A stretch of DNA of 34,188 nt from Thiomargarita sp. (lineage in GTDB: Bacteria; Pseudomonadota; Gammaproteobacteria; Beggiatoales; Beggiatoaceae): contig DZAL01000044.1 in NCBI GenBank assembly GCA_022729575.1, positions 1 to 34,188 of the forward strand. The letters are read 5' to 3'. Positions 17,998 through 26,098 of this stretch are shown here, one piece after another. The translations under genes and the position numbers were made by a program. Position 1 is the first letter of the stretch. Every line of letters starts with the position of its first letter. The notes under the pieces were generated by a model. That model was given only the letters and a program-made list of their open reading frames with translations, made no database searches and was not told the origin of the DNA.

Positions 17998-19197
17998 TTA
18001 GGTGACGGATTTATTTTGCAATTGCGCCATGAATACATTCCCTACTGTTGTTTCAGAACCTTCTGAAGGTTCTGAATTTTCTGTAATAACTGTTGATTTA
18101 TTGGTACGGCTCGGTACTTGAGGCGAAGTAGAGGAACGCATTTTTAAGAAGACATTGTCTATCGCATTAGGTTCTACTGGAGTTGACTGAGCAGTTGGTA
18201 AACTTGAGGTAGGCGATAGTGCGGTAGCAAACACTGAGGAAATGAGCGGTGCTGGCGAAGCTGTTACTGTTAATACCTCTTTCTTTTCTTTAAGAGTAAC
18301 GGTTGGCGGTACCGCGGTAGTTAATAACGGTTGGGGTAGGGTTGACGTGGCCGCTGGATTGGTCCAGGGCGGCGGCGACCAAATCACTACAGGTGTCGTG
18401 GTGGTTGGTGCCATTATCGTCGAGGAGATATAGGCGGTTAAGTGAATGCGTCGTTTTAACTGATGAGTATTCAGATAAAGGCTACCATGTAAACAAGTAT
18501 CGTGCCGCAAGGGGTCAAGGTGGAGAATAACTTCATGGGGACCTGCGGTGAGTTGAGTAGGGATTAAATTTAGTCCATAAATTTCTGATTCTAAAGTACA
18601 TTGAGTAGGAACGAGGAGTCGTAATAAAAATTGATAGGAAGTATTTGAGGCTAAAGTGCCTAAAGATAATGAGTGTGGATAATGCCATTCTCCTTCTTCG
18701 TCGGTTAAGCCGAGCACTTGTCCGTGGAGGTGTACCTGGTCAAAATGAATCGTGGTCTGCCGTTTAAAATAAATAGCGCAATTGGCCTGAGCGGTGGAAA
18801 GATTCTCGCCGGTGACTTCAATATTAAGATTTTTTAAAGTGACGGCAGGTGCGTCGATAGATAACACGGGGCCTTGAAAGGCCCATAACGTGGCACCTTG
18901 TCCATCGAGTATAATCGTTTTGTTAATAAACAGCGGTCCAGGATACTCCTGTGGTATTAATTTTAAAACTTGGCGTGGTGGCGGGTTATCCAATAATGTC
19001 TGTAGTTCGTGTCGAGTGCGCTCTTGGTAAGATTGATTGGTCACCACCGTGTCTGATAGTGTTTCCAATTCAATAAGTGTTGACGGCTCGGCGGTAGTTG
19101 ATAGAGTTTTTAATTCGGTGAAAGTTGGAGAATTTTTTTCAGATTTCGCGGTTAATGGTGGTTCGAAGTTTAACCATTTTAGAAAGTTGTTTAACAT
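17998..19197 (-). CDS. Beta-helix-like protein with Pro/Thr/Ser-rich tail
   Basis: Not recognised. The 399 residues fall into three parts. The charged, Thr-rich N-terminus (1-75) has no signal peptide. At about 76-150 are right-handed beta-helix-like rungs (LFINKTIILDGQGATLWAF, then VTLKNLNIEV), the pattern of pectate-lyase/NosD-type folds. A beta-rich middle region (150-265) is followed by a low-complexity tail rich in Pro, Thr and Ser to the end. The start at 19197 lacks a clear Shine-Dalgarno. ruvX is about 100 bp upstream on the same strand, separated by a nested palindrome, so co-transcription is possible but not shown. Confidence 0.6.
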   Translation of the reverse strand: MLNNFLKWLNFEPPLTAKSEKNSPTFTELKTLSTTAEPSTLIELETLSDTVVTNQSYQERTRHELQTLLDNPPPRQVLKLIPQEYPGPLFINKTIILDGQGATLWAFQGPVLSIDAPAVTLKNLNIEVTGENLSTAQANCAIYFKRQTTIHFDQVHLHGQVLGLTDEEGEWHYPHSLSLGTLASNTSYQFLLRLLVPTQCTLESEIYGLNLIPTQLTAGPHEVILHLDPLRHDTCLHGSLYLNTHQLKRRIHLTAYISSTIMAPTTTTPVVIWSPPPWTNPAATSTLPQPLLTTAVPPTVTLKEKKEVLTVTASPAPLISSVFATALSPTSSLPTAQSTPVEPNAIDNVFLKMRSSTSPQVPSRTNKSTVITENSEPSEGSETTVGNVFMAQLQNKSVT

Positions 19198-19222
19198 AGT
19201 CGGTGATGAAAGTAGAGTTAGA

Positions 19223-19327
19223 TTTTCCGGTAGTCCTGAAATTTGGGGGAGAACCTAGGACTGGCAGTCCTTCGAGGACTGCCAGTCCTGACCGCATGGT
19301 CACCCACATTTCAGGACTGCCGGAAAT
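19223..19327. repeat. Nested palindrome overlapping the ruvX 3' end
   Basis: The outer arms TTTCCGGTAGTCCTGAAAT and their near-complement (19308-19326) enclose a perfect inner hairpin AGGACTGGCAGTCCT with loop TCG (19257-19289). The right outer arm runs into the coding sequence of ruvX. Confidence 0.8.
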
Positions 19328-19791
19328 TTTAGAAAAATTTGCTTATTTGGTTCGGCTAACCAGGTTTCTAAAATGATTTGGGCCGCGATCGCATCTAATT
19401 CAATAGATTGATTATGTTTTTTAGATTTCCTGTAGTTAGACTTTCTTTGATTCATCGAGGAGATTAAAGAAGGTCTTTCGGCGGCAGCGACTGAGGTGAG
19501 TCTTTCATCAATCAAATAAATGGGTAGGAGATAGCGTTGTGCTAATTGTTCACTGAAATAGTGAACTGCTACCGTCATTTCGTTCTCGCTACCGTCGGCA
19601 TGAATAGGGGTTCCAACGACTAGGGCTTGTGGCTGCCATTCTTGAATCAGTGCATTCAATTTTGACCATTCTGGTTGCTGTTGGTGGACCAATAAGGTAG
19701 TTAACGGGGTAGCCGTGGCCGTGACAGTTTGGCCGATGGCTATCCCTATACGTTTTTTGCCATAATCAAATCCAAGGAAGTAGTGATTCAT
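19300..19791 (-). CDS. ruvX: Holliday junction resolvase-like/pre-16S rRNA nuclease RuvX (YqgF)
   Basis: RNase H-fold nuclease family, implicated in 16S rRNA 5' maturation. Of 163 residues, the family motifs are FDYGKKRIGIAIG (about 8-20, catalytic Asp), ALVVGTPIHADGSE and a C-terminal DERLTSVAAAE and ELDAIAAQIILE. The expected end is near residue 148; the last dozen residues (LKFPAVLKCG) are encoded by the arm of the adjacent palindrome. A 33-bp hairpin lies 15 nt upstream of the ATG, and yqgE ends 51 bp upstream, the usual yqgE-ruvX pair. No clear Shine-Dalgarno is visible. Confidence 0.93.
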   Translation of the reverse strand: MNHYFLGFDYGKKRIGIAIGQTVTATATPLTTLLVHQQQPEWSKLNALIQEWQPQALVVGTPIHADGSENEMTVAVHYFSEQLAQRYLLPIYLIDERLTSVAAAERPSLISSMNQRKSNYRKSKKHNQSIELDAIAAQIILETWLAEPNKQIFLKFPAVLKCG

Positions 19792-19805
19792 AAGTCTGAA
19801 GTGAC

Positions 19806-19838
19806 AGATTTGACAACTTTCGACCAGTTGTCAAATCT
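19806..19838. repeat. 33-bp leader hairpin upstream of ruvX
   Basis: Arms AGATTTGACAACT pair around TTCGACC. The hairpin sits between the yqgE stop codon and the ruvX start, 15 nt from the ATG. Confidence 0.85.
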
Positions 19839-19842
19839 AAGA

Positions 19843-20409
19843 TTAGGCATGACCCGCTTCTCCTGTCAATAGAGTTAAATCAATGCCTAATTGGGAAGCC
19901 GCCGCTTGCCAACGTTTGGCGGGAGGTGTATTGAAAATGATGTTGGTGCTGGCGGTGGTACTGAGCCAGGCATTTTCTGCCATTTCTTGTTCTAATTGGC
20001 CGGCGGCCCAACCGGCGTAGCCTAATGCCACTAAAATTTTCTGTGGTCCTTTCGCACAAGCAATGGCATTTAAGATGTCACGAGAGGTGGCAATACCTAA
20101 CTCTTCACTCATGATTAACATGGCATCCCATTGGCCAATCGGCTGATGAATGACAAAGCCACGGTCACGTTGCACTGGCCCGCCTTCAAAAATCGGTAAA
20201 TGAGCAATTCGTGGTGCTTCTATTTCAATATCCATTTGTTCCAGTATCTCGCCCAGCGTGAGATTCAATGGTCGATTAATCACAATGCCCATAGCCCCGT
20301 CTTCATTGTGCATACAGATATAAGTTACCGTATGAAAAAAATTGGGGTCTAATAGGTTAGGCATAGCTATTAGAAAGTGGTTAGTTAAATTAGTTGGTTC
20401 TAAGAGCAT
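19843..20409 (-). CDS. yqgE: YqgE/AlgH family protein
   Basis: A 188-residue cytoplasmic protein of the UPF0301 family (AlgH in Pseudomonas), of uncertain biochemical role. Recognised by LTNHFLIAMPNLLDPNFFHTV at the start, GAMGIVINRPL, the FEGGPVQRDRGFVIH segment and the C-terminal ALGYAGWAAGQLEQE. GAGA about 10 nt upstream of the ATG is a modest Shine-Dalgarno. It precedes ruvX as in many gammaproteobacteria; in the usual operon a tonB-like gene is directly upstream, but here it is displaced by about 1.4 kb. Confidence 0.93.
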   Translation of the reverse strand: MLLEPTNLTNHFLIAMPNLLDPNFFHTVTYICMHNEDGAMGIVINRPLNLTLGEILEQMDIEIEAPRIAHLPIFEGGPVQRDRGFVIHQPIGQWDAMLIMSEELGIATSRDILNAIACAKGPQKILVALGYAGWAAGQLEQEMAENAWLSTTASTNIIFNTPPAKRWQAAASQLGIDLTLLTGEAGHA

Positions 20410-20491
20410 GGTTATAGGGTCTCGTGGCTTTGGGGCAAAAAATTAAGTGACAGGTTTGACCACTTTCATAAAGTTGTTAAATTTAAAGATC

Positions 20492-20593
20492 AGTACTGAA
20501 GCAGAAATTTTGCGATATTTTCCCTCACCCCCGGCCCCTCTCCCAAAGGGAGAGGGGCGAAAGAAAACAGGAGAAAATTTCTGCTTCAGTACT
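20492..20593. repeat. 102-bp inverted-repeat element
   Basis: Perfect 20-bp ends (AGTACTGAAGCAGAAATTTT and its complement) surround a GCCCCTCTCCC/GGGAGAGGGGC hairpin. It is MITE-like in size; no clear direct repeat flanks it. A degenerate 33-bp hairpin copy lies just left of it (about 20452-20484). Confidence 0.75.
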
Positions 20594-20631
20594 TAACCAA
20601 TTATTTTTTATGATTCCTGGTGCTACCAATT

Positions 20632-21006
20632 CTAACGCTTCGCGGTCTGAATGTCTTCAATGTCTTTCAGTAATTTTTTGGCGAAACGAATAACTGTTTT
20701 GGCTTCAGATAAAGCAAAATTTTCGGCTAATTTATAATCGGCTTTATGACGTTGGTCCTTTGAATCTTTCAACATATTTCCTAATTTCTTAAAACGTTTA
20801 TCCTGGTGAGTCACCAATTCCTTAATCGTTTTCTCATGTTCTGTACCGTATTGGGATTCTGAAGGTGGATAGCGTTCCAGTAACTGTTTACTGGTATGAA
20901 ATTGACAATAATATGCACGACTGGCCGCATTTCGGTAATCAACTTCTCGGGCCTCGGTTTTTTTCAACAATTCTTCGGCCGCCGCTAAAAATTCAGTTGC
21001 TTCCAT
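20632..21006 (-). CDS. HEPN-domain protein
   Basis: An all-helical protein of 124 residues with two HEPN hallmarks: the N-terminal YRNAASRAYYCQFH segment, containing an R-x6-H, and the late DQRHKADYKL motif. HEPN proteins are often RNases of toxin-antitoxin and defence systems, or substrate-binding partners; no nucleotidyltransferase partner is adjacent. The ATG at 21006 has GAGGAG 4 nt upstream and overlaps the stop of the TPR-like gene by 14 bp, so the two are translationally coupled. Activity as a toxin is an inference. Confidence 0.7.
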   Translation of the reverse strand: MEATEFLAAAEELLKKTEAREVDYRNAASRAYYCQFHTSKQLLERYPPSESQYGTEHEKTIKELVTHQDKRFKKLGNMLKDSKDQRHKADYKLAENFALSEAKTVIRFAKKLLKDIEDIQTAKR

Positions 21007-21757
21007 ATTGCTCCTCGGCAAATTCGTAAGCCGTTATGAAGTTTAATAGGAGTTCCGTGGATAAATCGTCTTCGGCGAGTTGGCAAGCCAATTCATATTT
21101 CAGGTCAACAATTTCTTCCACCGAACAATTGAGTTTAATGACATATCGAAACCATTGAGAATCTTCTTCTTCGGCAAATTCGGTGATTATTCGTGTCGAA
21201 CGAAAATCAAAAAACCGATGTGCATGTAAGACTGAGATGGCTATTTCAATTAATTTTTGTAATTCCGCATCGCTGACTCCATGTTGGTCCATGAATCGTT
21301 CGGTGCGAAAAATAAGAGCATCGGCGGCGACTACTAAATGATCTTGACGAATCAATTCGGCCGCGCGATGAAATAAACCGGCCTTGGTCAAGATGGTGAT
21401 GACAATTTCACTAATAGGAAGTTTATAGTCATACACTTTAATGACTGGTTCAACGGCTTCAGAAAAAGCTCCTATATCCAATAGTGAGGTGATATAATTA
21501 CTCAAAACCGTTGCGTTATTTGGATTCGTCGGCGCTAAGGTTAATGCCTGTTTGTAGTTCTCATGAATGCTGGACCGATCACCTTTAAGGCCGGCTAAAG
21601 CACCCAAGAAGAGATGAGCATTAAGCGCATCGCTGTTCAATAAGCTCTGAGCCGCTTTTTGCAGGCGTAGCAGCGTAAATTGGTCAATGTCACGCATGGA
21701 ACGCAATTGGTTGAGTTCTTGCAGAAGTTGGTTACTTTTGGTCGCTAATTCAGGCAT
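20993..21757 (-). CDS. TPR-like helical-repeat protein coupled to HEPN gene
   Basis: The 254 residues look wholly helical. Degenerate TPR-like pairs cover about 40-150 (for example LFLGALAGLKGDRSSIHENYKQAL and NYITSLLDIGAFSEAVEP). The C-terminal 100 residues are acidic helices ending LLNFITAYEFAEEQYGSN. No signal or membrane segment is seen. Two 33-bp hairpins lie 45 and 88 nt upstream. Tight coupling to the HEPN gene suggests a functional pair such as a scaffold or regulator for it. The exact family was not recognised. Confidence 0.65.
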   Translation of the reverse strand: MPELATKSNQLLQELNQLRSMRDIDQFTLLRLQKAAQSLLNSDALNAHLFLGALAGLKGDRSSIHENYKQALTLAPTNPNNATVLSNYITSLLDIGAFSEAVEPVIKVYDYKLPISEIVITILTKAGLFHRAAELIRQDHLVVAADALIFRTERFMDQHGVSDAELQKLIEIAISVLHAHRFFDFRSTRIITEFAEEEDSQWFRYVIKLNCSVEEIVDLKYELACQLAEDDLSTELLLNFITAYEFAEEQYGSN

Positions 21758-21801
21758 ATTGTGGTGCTAATCTCATATAAAATGGAAACATGAAGGTGCT
21801 G

Positions 21802-21834
21802 AGATTTGACAACTTTCAAAAAGTTGTCAAATCT
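21802..21834. repeat. 33-bp leader hairpin, copy 1 upstream of TPR gene
   Basis: Arms AGATTTGACAACT; loop TTCAAAA. The proximal edge is 45 nt from the TPR-gene start codon. Confidence 0.85.
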
Positions 21835-21844
21835 AAGGGCGCTG

Positions 21845-21877
21845 AGATTTGACAACTTTCAAAAAGTTGTCAAATCT
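21845..21877. repeat. 33-bp leader hairpin, copy 2 upstream of TPR gene
   Basis: Identical to the copy at 21802-21834 and 10 bp away from it, immediately after the stop codon of the TonB-like gene in the transcribed direction. Confidence 0.85.
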
Positions 21878-21894
21878 TAAAGATAGATAACCCA

Positions 21895-22860
21895 TTATTT
21901 TTTATGGCTCCTTCTTTTACCAATTTTGGTGGTAACATTATTATAACTAAATTCCCAGGTTGCCGTAATATGTAAGATGTCGGTTTCTTTACGAATCTCC
22001 TCTGAAAACTGGACATACGGTGCCGCATTATGCACACTACGTAATGCTACATCATCTAATACCGGATAACCGGAGGACTTTACTAACTCGACATTATAGA
22101 TAGTACCATCCTTATTAATGGCTACATCTAACAATAATGAGGCTTCTATAAATTGGTGAATGGCCGCATATTTGGCTTGAGCAATCGGTTCGATCTTTCG
22201 ACGCCAACTATTAATATAAGTAGCATAGATATATTCTTTCGTGCTGGCACTGATATATTTGTGGCGTTTGCGTGTTTTCTGGTAGTCTCGATATTTTTCA
22301 TCTAACTCCGCTTGGATACTGGCCACTTCAGTACGAACATTTTGAATACGATTGCTGAGTGCAGGAATTTCTTCTAATTCGGTGGTTTCTTTCGCTTCGT
22401 CATTCCCCTCTACAGGTATCTCTTCGTCAAGAGGTATTTCCTCTGACGGTGGGTCTTCAATTTGATAAGAAGATTTGGTGGTAGTGGCCAGTATTTTCGT
22501 TTCAGGCTCGACCAGAGGTGCCGCCGCGGCAATTTGCGGAGGGGGAGGAGTTACGACAAGTTCAGTGTTTTCGCTAGGGAAGGGCGCAATCGTAGGCGTA
22601 GCAGGACGGTCTTTCGATTCCAATTCATGTTTACCTCCTCCTTCTTGCGTGGCTTGAGCCAAATAATCAGGTTGCTGGTCCCGCGTGTCGGTTTTTTTCT
22701 GTACTAAAATAACGTCCATGGTGACATTCAGTGGCTTCTTGGAGGGTGGCGGAATAAAGCTGATGCCATAAATAACCAACAAATGTACTATGACGGAGAC
22801 GAATAGAGCCACCGCTAATTGTTCAGTGTAGGTATCAATAGTTACATTGGTTACGTTCAT
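21895..22860 (-). CDS. TonB-family energy transducer
   Basis: Likely a periplasm-spanning protein that passes proton-motive force from ExbB/ExbD to outer-membrane receptors. The 321 residues comprise an N-terminal anchor (about 14-33, VALFVSVIVHLLVIYGISFI), a Pro/Glu-rich spacer (about 60-180), a coiled coil, and a TonB C-terminal domain (about 215-310) with YINSWRRKIE, VAINKDGTIYNVELVKSSGYPVLD and A-x-x-S-V-x-x-A-A-P-Y. The frame is open to 22893, but those extra codons are encoded by a 33-bp hairpin, so the ATG at 22860 is preferred. ExbB/D are not in the window. Its place before yqgE matches the conserved tonB-yqgE-ruvX order. Confidence 0.88.
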   Translation of the reverse strand: MNVTNVTIDTYTEQLAVALFVSVIVHLLVIYGISFIPPPSKKPLNVTMDVILVQKKTDTRDQQPDYLAQATQEGGGKHELESKDRPATPTIAPFPSENTELVVTPPPPQIAAAAPLVEPETKILATTTKSSYQIEDPPSEEIPLDEEIPVEGNDEAKETTELEEIPALSNRIQNVRTEVASIQAELDEKYRDYQKTRKRHKYISASTKEYIYATYINSWRRKIEPIAQAKYAAIHQFIEASLLLDVAINKDGTIYNVELVKSSGYPVLDDVALRSVHNAAPYVQFSEEIRKETDILHITATWEFSYNNVTTKIGKRRSHKK

Positions 22861-22875
22861 AACAATAGAAATGGC

Positions 22876-22908
22876 AGATTTGACAACTTTCAAAAAGTTG
22901 TCAAATCT
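22876..22908. repeat. 33-bp leader hairpin upstream of the TonB-like gene
   Basis: Arms AGATTTGACAACT; loop TTCAAAA. The proximal edge is 16 nt from the ATG at 22860. It ends 12 bp before the icd stop codon. Confidence 0.85.
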
Positions 22909-22920
22909 ATCTGAGTTGGT

Positions 22921-24678
22921 TTACAAATCAATCGGCACCCAGCCAAATTTCTCGACGGTCCGCATAATATCGGTATAAGTCACCATGCCAATAGGTTTGT
23001 TATCCTTATTGGAGACCACTATTCGACGAACTTTAGTCGCTCCCATCAGGTTAACGCATTGATATAAGGAGGTTTCTACCGGCACCATGATTAATGGTTT
23101 AGCCGCTACTTCACTGACCTTCACTCGACTAGGTGAGCGGTTAGCAATAATCACTTTGGTGACAATATCGTTTTGGGTAAGTATGGCCCATTGCCCGTCA
23201 GACCCGGGTGTCACCAACACGCCGCTAATTTTATGCTCATTCAAGACGTGTGTCGCTTGTTCCACGGTCTCCTCAGGTTTCACGATGCAAAGCGTGGTAG
23301 TCATAATATCGCCGACGGTGTGAGGAGTGCGACCAGATTCCAATTCCGCTACCCCGGTCATTCGTTTGACTTCTTGCTCTTTACGTTCTCGTTCAATGGT
23401 TTCTCGACGTTCTTTCCGCGCTACTTCGACATCCACTTCCCCTTCAATCGCTGAAATCAGCGCATCACCAAAACCACTGGTGGAAACTTCGGTGGCTCCT
23501 TCCATTTGACGCGCAAAATCGTAGGTGACAATTTTCTTTTGTACCACTCGTGGATAGGCGGCATAAATTAACTCCGCGGCTTCTAGCCAGCCCATGTATT
23601 CTAACATGTTGACTCCACTAAACAATAATGAGCCTGGGTTCACTTTGTTCAGGTTGGCATATTTAGGCGCGGTGCCATGCGTGGCTTCAAAGACGGCGAC
23701 AAAGTCACTCATATTAGCCCCTGGGGCAATCCCTACGCCACCGACTTCAGCGGCAATGGCATCGGATAGGTAATCGCCATTCAAATTCATGGTGGCAAGT
23801 ACATCAAACTCTTCCGGTCGTAGCAACATCAATTGGAAAATGATGTCCGCAATCCGGTCTTTGACCACGATTTTACCTGCGGGTTGCTTACCGCCATGTT
23901 TACTGTAAAGCTCTTCTTCGGTAATGGTATATTCGCCAAATTCTTCGCGGGCAACTTCATATCCCCAGTTACGGAAGGCGCCTTCAGTGAATTTCATGAT
24001 ATTGCCTTTATGCACAAAAGTCACACTTTCGCGTTTATGGTCAATGGCATACTTAATGGCTTTGCGTACTAACCGTTTACTGGCAAAGGGGCTGATGGGC
24101 TTAATTCCAATGCCGCTGTCATCAAAGAATTTGGCACCCATCTCTTCCTTGAGGAACTTTTCTACTTTTTTCATTTCTGGGGAGCCAGATTTGTACTCGA
24201 TACCGGCATAAACGTCTTCAGTATTTTCGCGAAAAATTACTACATCCACTTTTTCTGGAGAGAGTAAGGGGGAAGGCACTCCTGGATAATAACGCACAGG
24301 ACGGACGCAGGCATATAAATCTAATTCTTGGCGGAGGGCGACATTCAAGGAGCGGAATCCTCCTCCCACGGGCGTGGTGAGTGGTCCCTTGATAGATACT
24401 ATCAGCTCTTGTAGCCATTGTTTAGTATCATCAGGAAAAATAGTGCCATATTTTTCCATGGCCTTTTCGCCCATATATAGTTCCATCCAATGAATCTTGC
24501 GTTTGCCGCCATAGGCTTTGGCGACGGCGGCATCCCATACCCGTAAACAGGCTTTCATAATGTCTGGGCCAATTCCGTCTCCCTCAATGAAACCAACAAT
24601 TGGGTTATCAGGTATCGCCAGTTGATTATTTTGTACGGTAATTTTTGCACCCTGAGCGGGGAGCGTTAGTTGTAGCAT
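22921..24678 (-). CDS. icd: NADP-dependent isocitrate dehydrogenase with C-terminal CBS pair
   Basis: TCA-cycle enzyme converting isocitrate to 2-oxoglutarate with NADP+. Residues 1-415 are a full E. coli-type IDH. They carry the substrate loop [16 protein letters not shown], with Ser110 equivalent to the E. coli regulatory phospho-Ser and Arg116, Arg126 and Arg150 for isocitrate, and HGTAPKYA with Lys339/Tyr340 for NADP+ specificity. A charged linker (415-450) leads to about 130 extra residues forming two CBS domains (about 455-512, [19 protein letters not shown], and 522-578, [20 protein letters not shown]). CBS pairs usually bind adenine nucleotides, so allosteric control by energy charge is inferred. 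GGAGG lies 9 nt before the ATG. The usual family length is about 416. Confidence 0.95.
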   Translation of the reverse strand: MLQLTLPAQGAKITVQNNQLAIPDNPIVGFIEGDGIGPDIMKACLRVWDAAVAKAYGGKRKIHWMELYMGEKAMEKYGTIFPDDTKQWLQELIVSIKGPLTTPVGGGFRSLNVALRQELDLYACVRPVRYYPGVPSPLLSPEKVDVVIFRENTEDVYAGIEYKSGSPEMKKVEKFLKEEMGAKFFDDSGIGIKPISPFASKRLVRKAIKYAIDHKRESVTFVHKGNIMKFTEGAFRNWGYEVAREEFGEYTITEEELYSKHGGKQPAGKIVVKDRIADIIFQLMLLRPEEFDVLATMNLNGDYLSDAIAAEVGGVGIAPGANMSDFVAVFEATHGTAPKYANLNKVNPGSLLFSGVNMLEYMGWLEAAELIYAAYPRVVQKKIVTYDFARQMEGATEVSTSGFGDALISAIEGEVDVEVARKERRETIERERKEQEVKRMTGVAELESGRTPHTVGDIMTTTLCIVKPEETVEQATHVLNEHKISGVLVTPGSDGQWAILTQNDIVTKVIIANRSPSRVKVSEVAAKPLIMVPVETSLYQCVNLMGATKVRRIVVSNKDNKPIGMVTYTDIMRTVEKFGWVPIDL

Positions 24679-24768
24679 AAGGTAAAACCTCCAATGTCAT
24701 TAGAATAAGTGAATAAAAAAGTCATTATACTCGACTCTCAAGTTTTTTGTAACTCATTGAAAATATTT

Positions 24769-25020
24769 CTCGTTCCCACGCGCCAGCGTGGGAATGCCAT
24801 CTGGACGCGCCAGCGTCCCTTTCCCGCAACGCTGGCGCGTGGCCCCACGGCCATTAAGTTAAGCCGCGTTGGAGTCCAAATCTTCAGATTTGGACGAGAC
24901 TGGTCAAAGTAAGACGGCGTTGCCAAATCTGAAGATTTGGACTCCAACGCCGTAACATTAGCTTAACTTAATGGCATTGGCGCGTGGCCCACGGTATTCC
25001 CACGCTGGCGCGTGGGAACA
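24769..25020. repeat. CGTTCCCACGCGCC palindrome split by a MITE
   Basis: The outer element starts CTCGTTCCCACGCGCCAGCG and ends with its complement, as at 2396-2505. The MITE at 24846-24979 interrupts it and carries flanking duplication of GCGCGTGGCCC. Apparent short ORFs here are by-products. Confidence 0.8.
24846..24979. mobile_element. MITE-like element, type 1, 134 bp, 11-bp direct repeat
   Basis: The right end is canonical (CTTAACTTAATGGCATTG). The left end is altered at two bases (CACGGCCATTAAGTTAAGCC), but the total length is again 134 bp. GCGCGTGGCCC flanks both sides (24835-24845 and 24980-24990). Confidence 0.85.
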
Positions 25021-25026
25021 AGATAA

Positions 25027-25112
25027 GTTTCCTAAACCTTTGAGGTTTAGGAAACTTGGAAACTTGGTAACTCATTGAAGGTTAAGACCTCCATTAATTT
25101 AGAGGGACTACC
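25027..25112. repeat. Partial copy of the 199-bp element
   Basis: Contains one GTTTCCTAAACC hairpin, then AACTCATTGAAGGTTAAGAC and the terminal CTCCATTAATTTAGAGGGAC segment, matching one end of the complete copies. A right half of a 33-bp hairpin follows at 25124-25137. Confidence 0.75.
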
Positions 25113-25144
25113 CGGTTGTTGAAAGTGGTCAAATCTGCGGTCAT

Positions 25145-26089
25145 TCATTTTTCATTAACTCTCATTGCCCGTTGTTGATGCTCACAAAAATCGTCGGCGG
25201 CATTATAGCCTTGCATTTTCAAACTATGGTTGCGAACCGCACATTCCAATAACACCGCTAAATTACGTCCTGGTGCTACGGGTAAACAAATTTCCGGGAT
25301 GTCAACGTCGAGCACTCGTCGAACACGATAATCTCCTTGTAAACGGTCAATGGTCTGCACTCGATTAGGAGTCATTTGTTCAATATGAATAATGAGACAA
25401 AGCGCTTCTTCCTTTTTTGAGGCCCGGTCCCCAAATAAGGCTTGAACATTTAGCACCCCCAAACCACGCACTTCAAGGAAAGGAGTCATTTCTAAAGGAC
25501 AAATTCCGACAATAGTATCCGGTCCCACTTTGCAAAACTCGGGTGCATCATCGGCGACTAAGCGGTGGCCACGACTGACCAATTCCAAGGCTAATTCACT
25601 TTTACCGGTGCCACTGTCTCCCATAATGAGAACTCCCATTCCTAACACATCCATAAACACACCATGTAAAGTAGTGCGTTGTCCCAATAGACGAGCCAAG
25701 GTGGCATGTAAATGACTAATCAGACTTTCGCCGGTAAATCGTGAAGTAAACAGCGGTACCTGATAACGATCCGCATACTGTGTGACGGTGGTTGAAACTT
25801 CATCACTATCTACTACGATCAAACAAGCTAACTTACTATTTTCAAACAGTTGGGCCAGCGTTTTCTGGTATTCTTCAGTTGATAGAGCGGCTAAATAAGT
25901 TAATTCATAAGGGCCAATGATTTGAATCTGATGAGGATGAATCAGATTCAGATAACCCACATTGCCGAGTTTTTGTTGCGGATCAAGTAGTAAGCTACGA
26001 TTATTTCCTTCGCCACCTGCCACCCAGAGTAAAGCTAAACCTTCAGCATGGTTAGTAAAAAATTCATTGACACTTAAAATAGTCATCAT
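25145..26089 (-). CDS. hprK: HPr kinase/phosphorylase
   Basis: Bifunctional enzyme that phosphorylates and dephosphorylates HPr (NPr-like) at a serine. Of about 314 residues, the N-terminal half is the variable domain. The P-loop GDSGTGKS is at about 158-165, and the family signature LEVRGLGVLNVQALFG, with Lys/Arg-rich HPrK loop residues, follows at about 207. Three start options lie together (GTG 26092, ATG 26089, ATG 26086); the first ATG is used here. The gene starts 9 bp after the ptsN stop codon, the arrangement known from proteobacteria with a PTS-Ntr gene cluster. HPr and rapZ are not seen downstream; repeat DNA follows. Confidence 0.95.
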   Translation of the reverse strand: MMTILSVNEFFTNHAEGLALLWVAGGEGNNRSLLLDPQQKLGNVGYLNLIHPHQIQIIGPYELTYLAALSTEEYQKTLAQLFENSKLACLIVVDSDEVSTTVTQYADRYQVPLFTSRFTGESLISHLHATLARLLGQRTTLHGVFMDVLGMGVLIMGDSGTGKSELALELVSRGHRLVADDAPEFCKVGPDTIVGICPLEMTPFLEVRGLGVLNVQALFGDRASKKEEALCLIIHIEQMTPNRVQTIDRLQGDYRVRRVLDVDIPEICLPVAPGRNLAVLLECAVRNHSLKMQGYNAADDFCEHQQRAMRVNEK

Positions 26090-26098
26090 CACAAACGC

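Noticed and set aside
24709..24947. Short ORFs on both strands between icd and hprK
   Set aside because: Both are encoded by inverted repeats (CGTTCCCACGCGCC palindrome and MITE).
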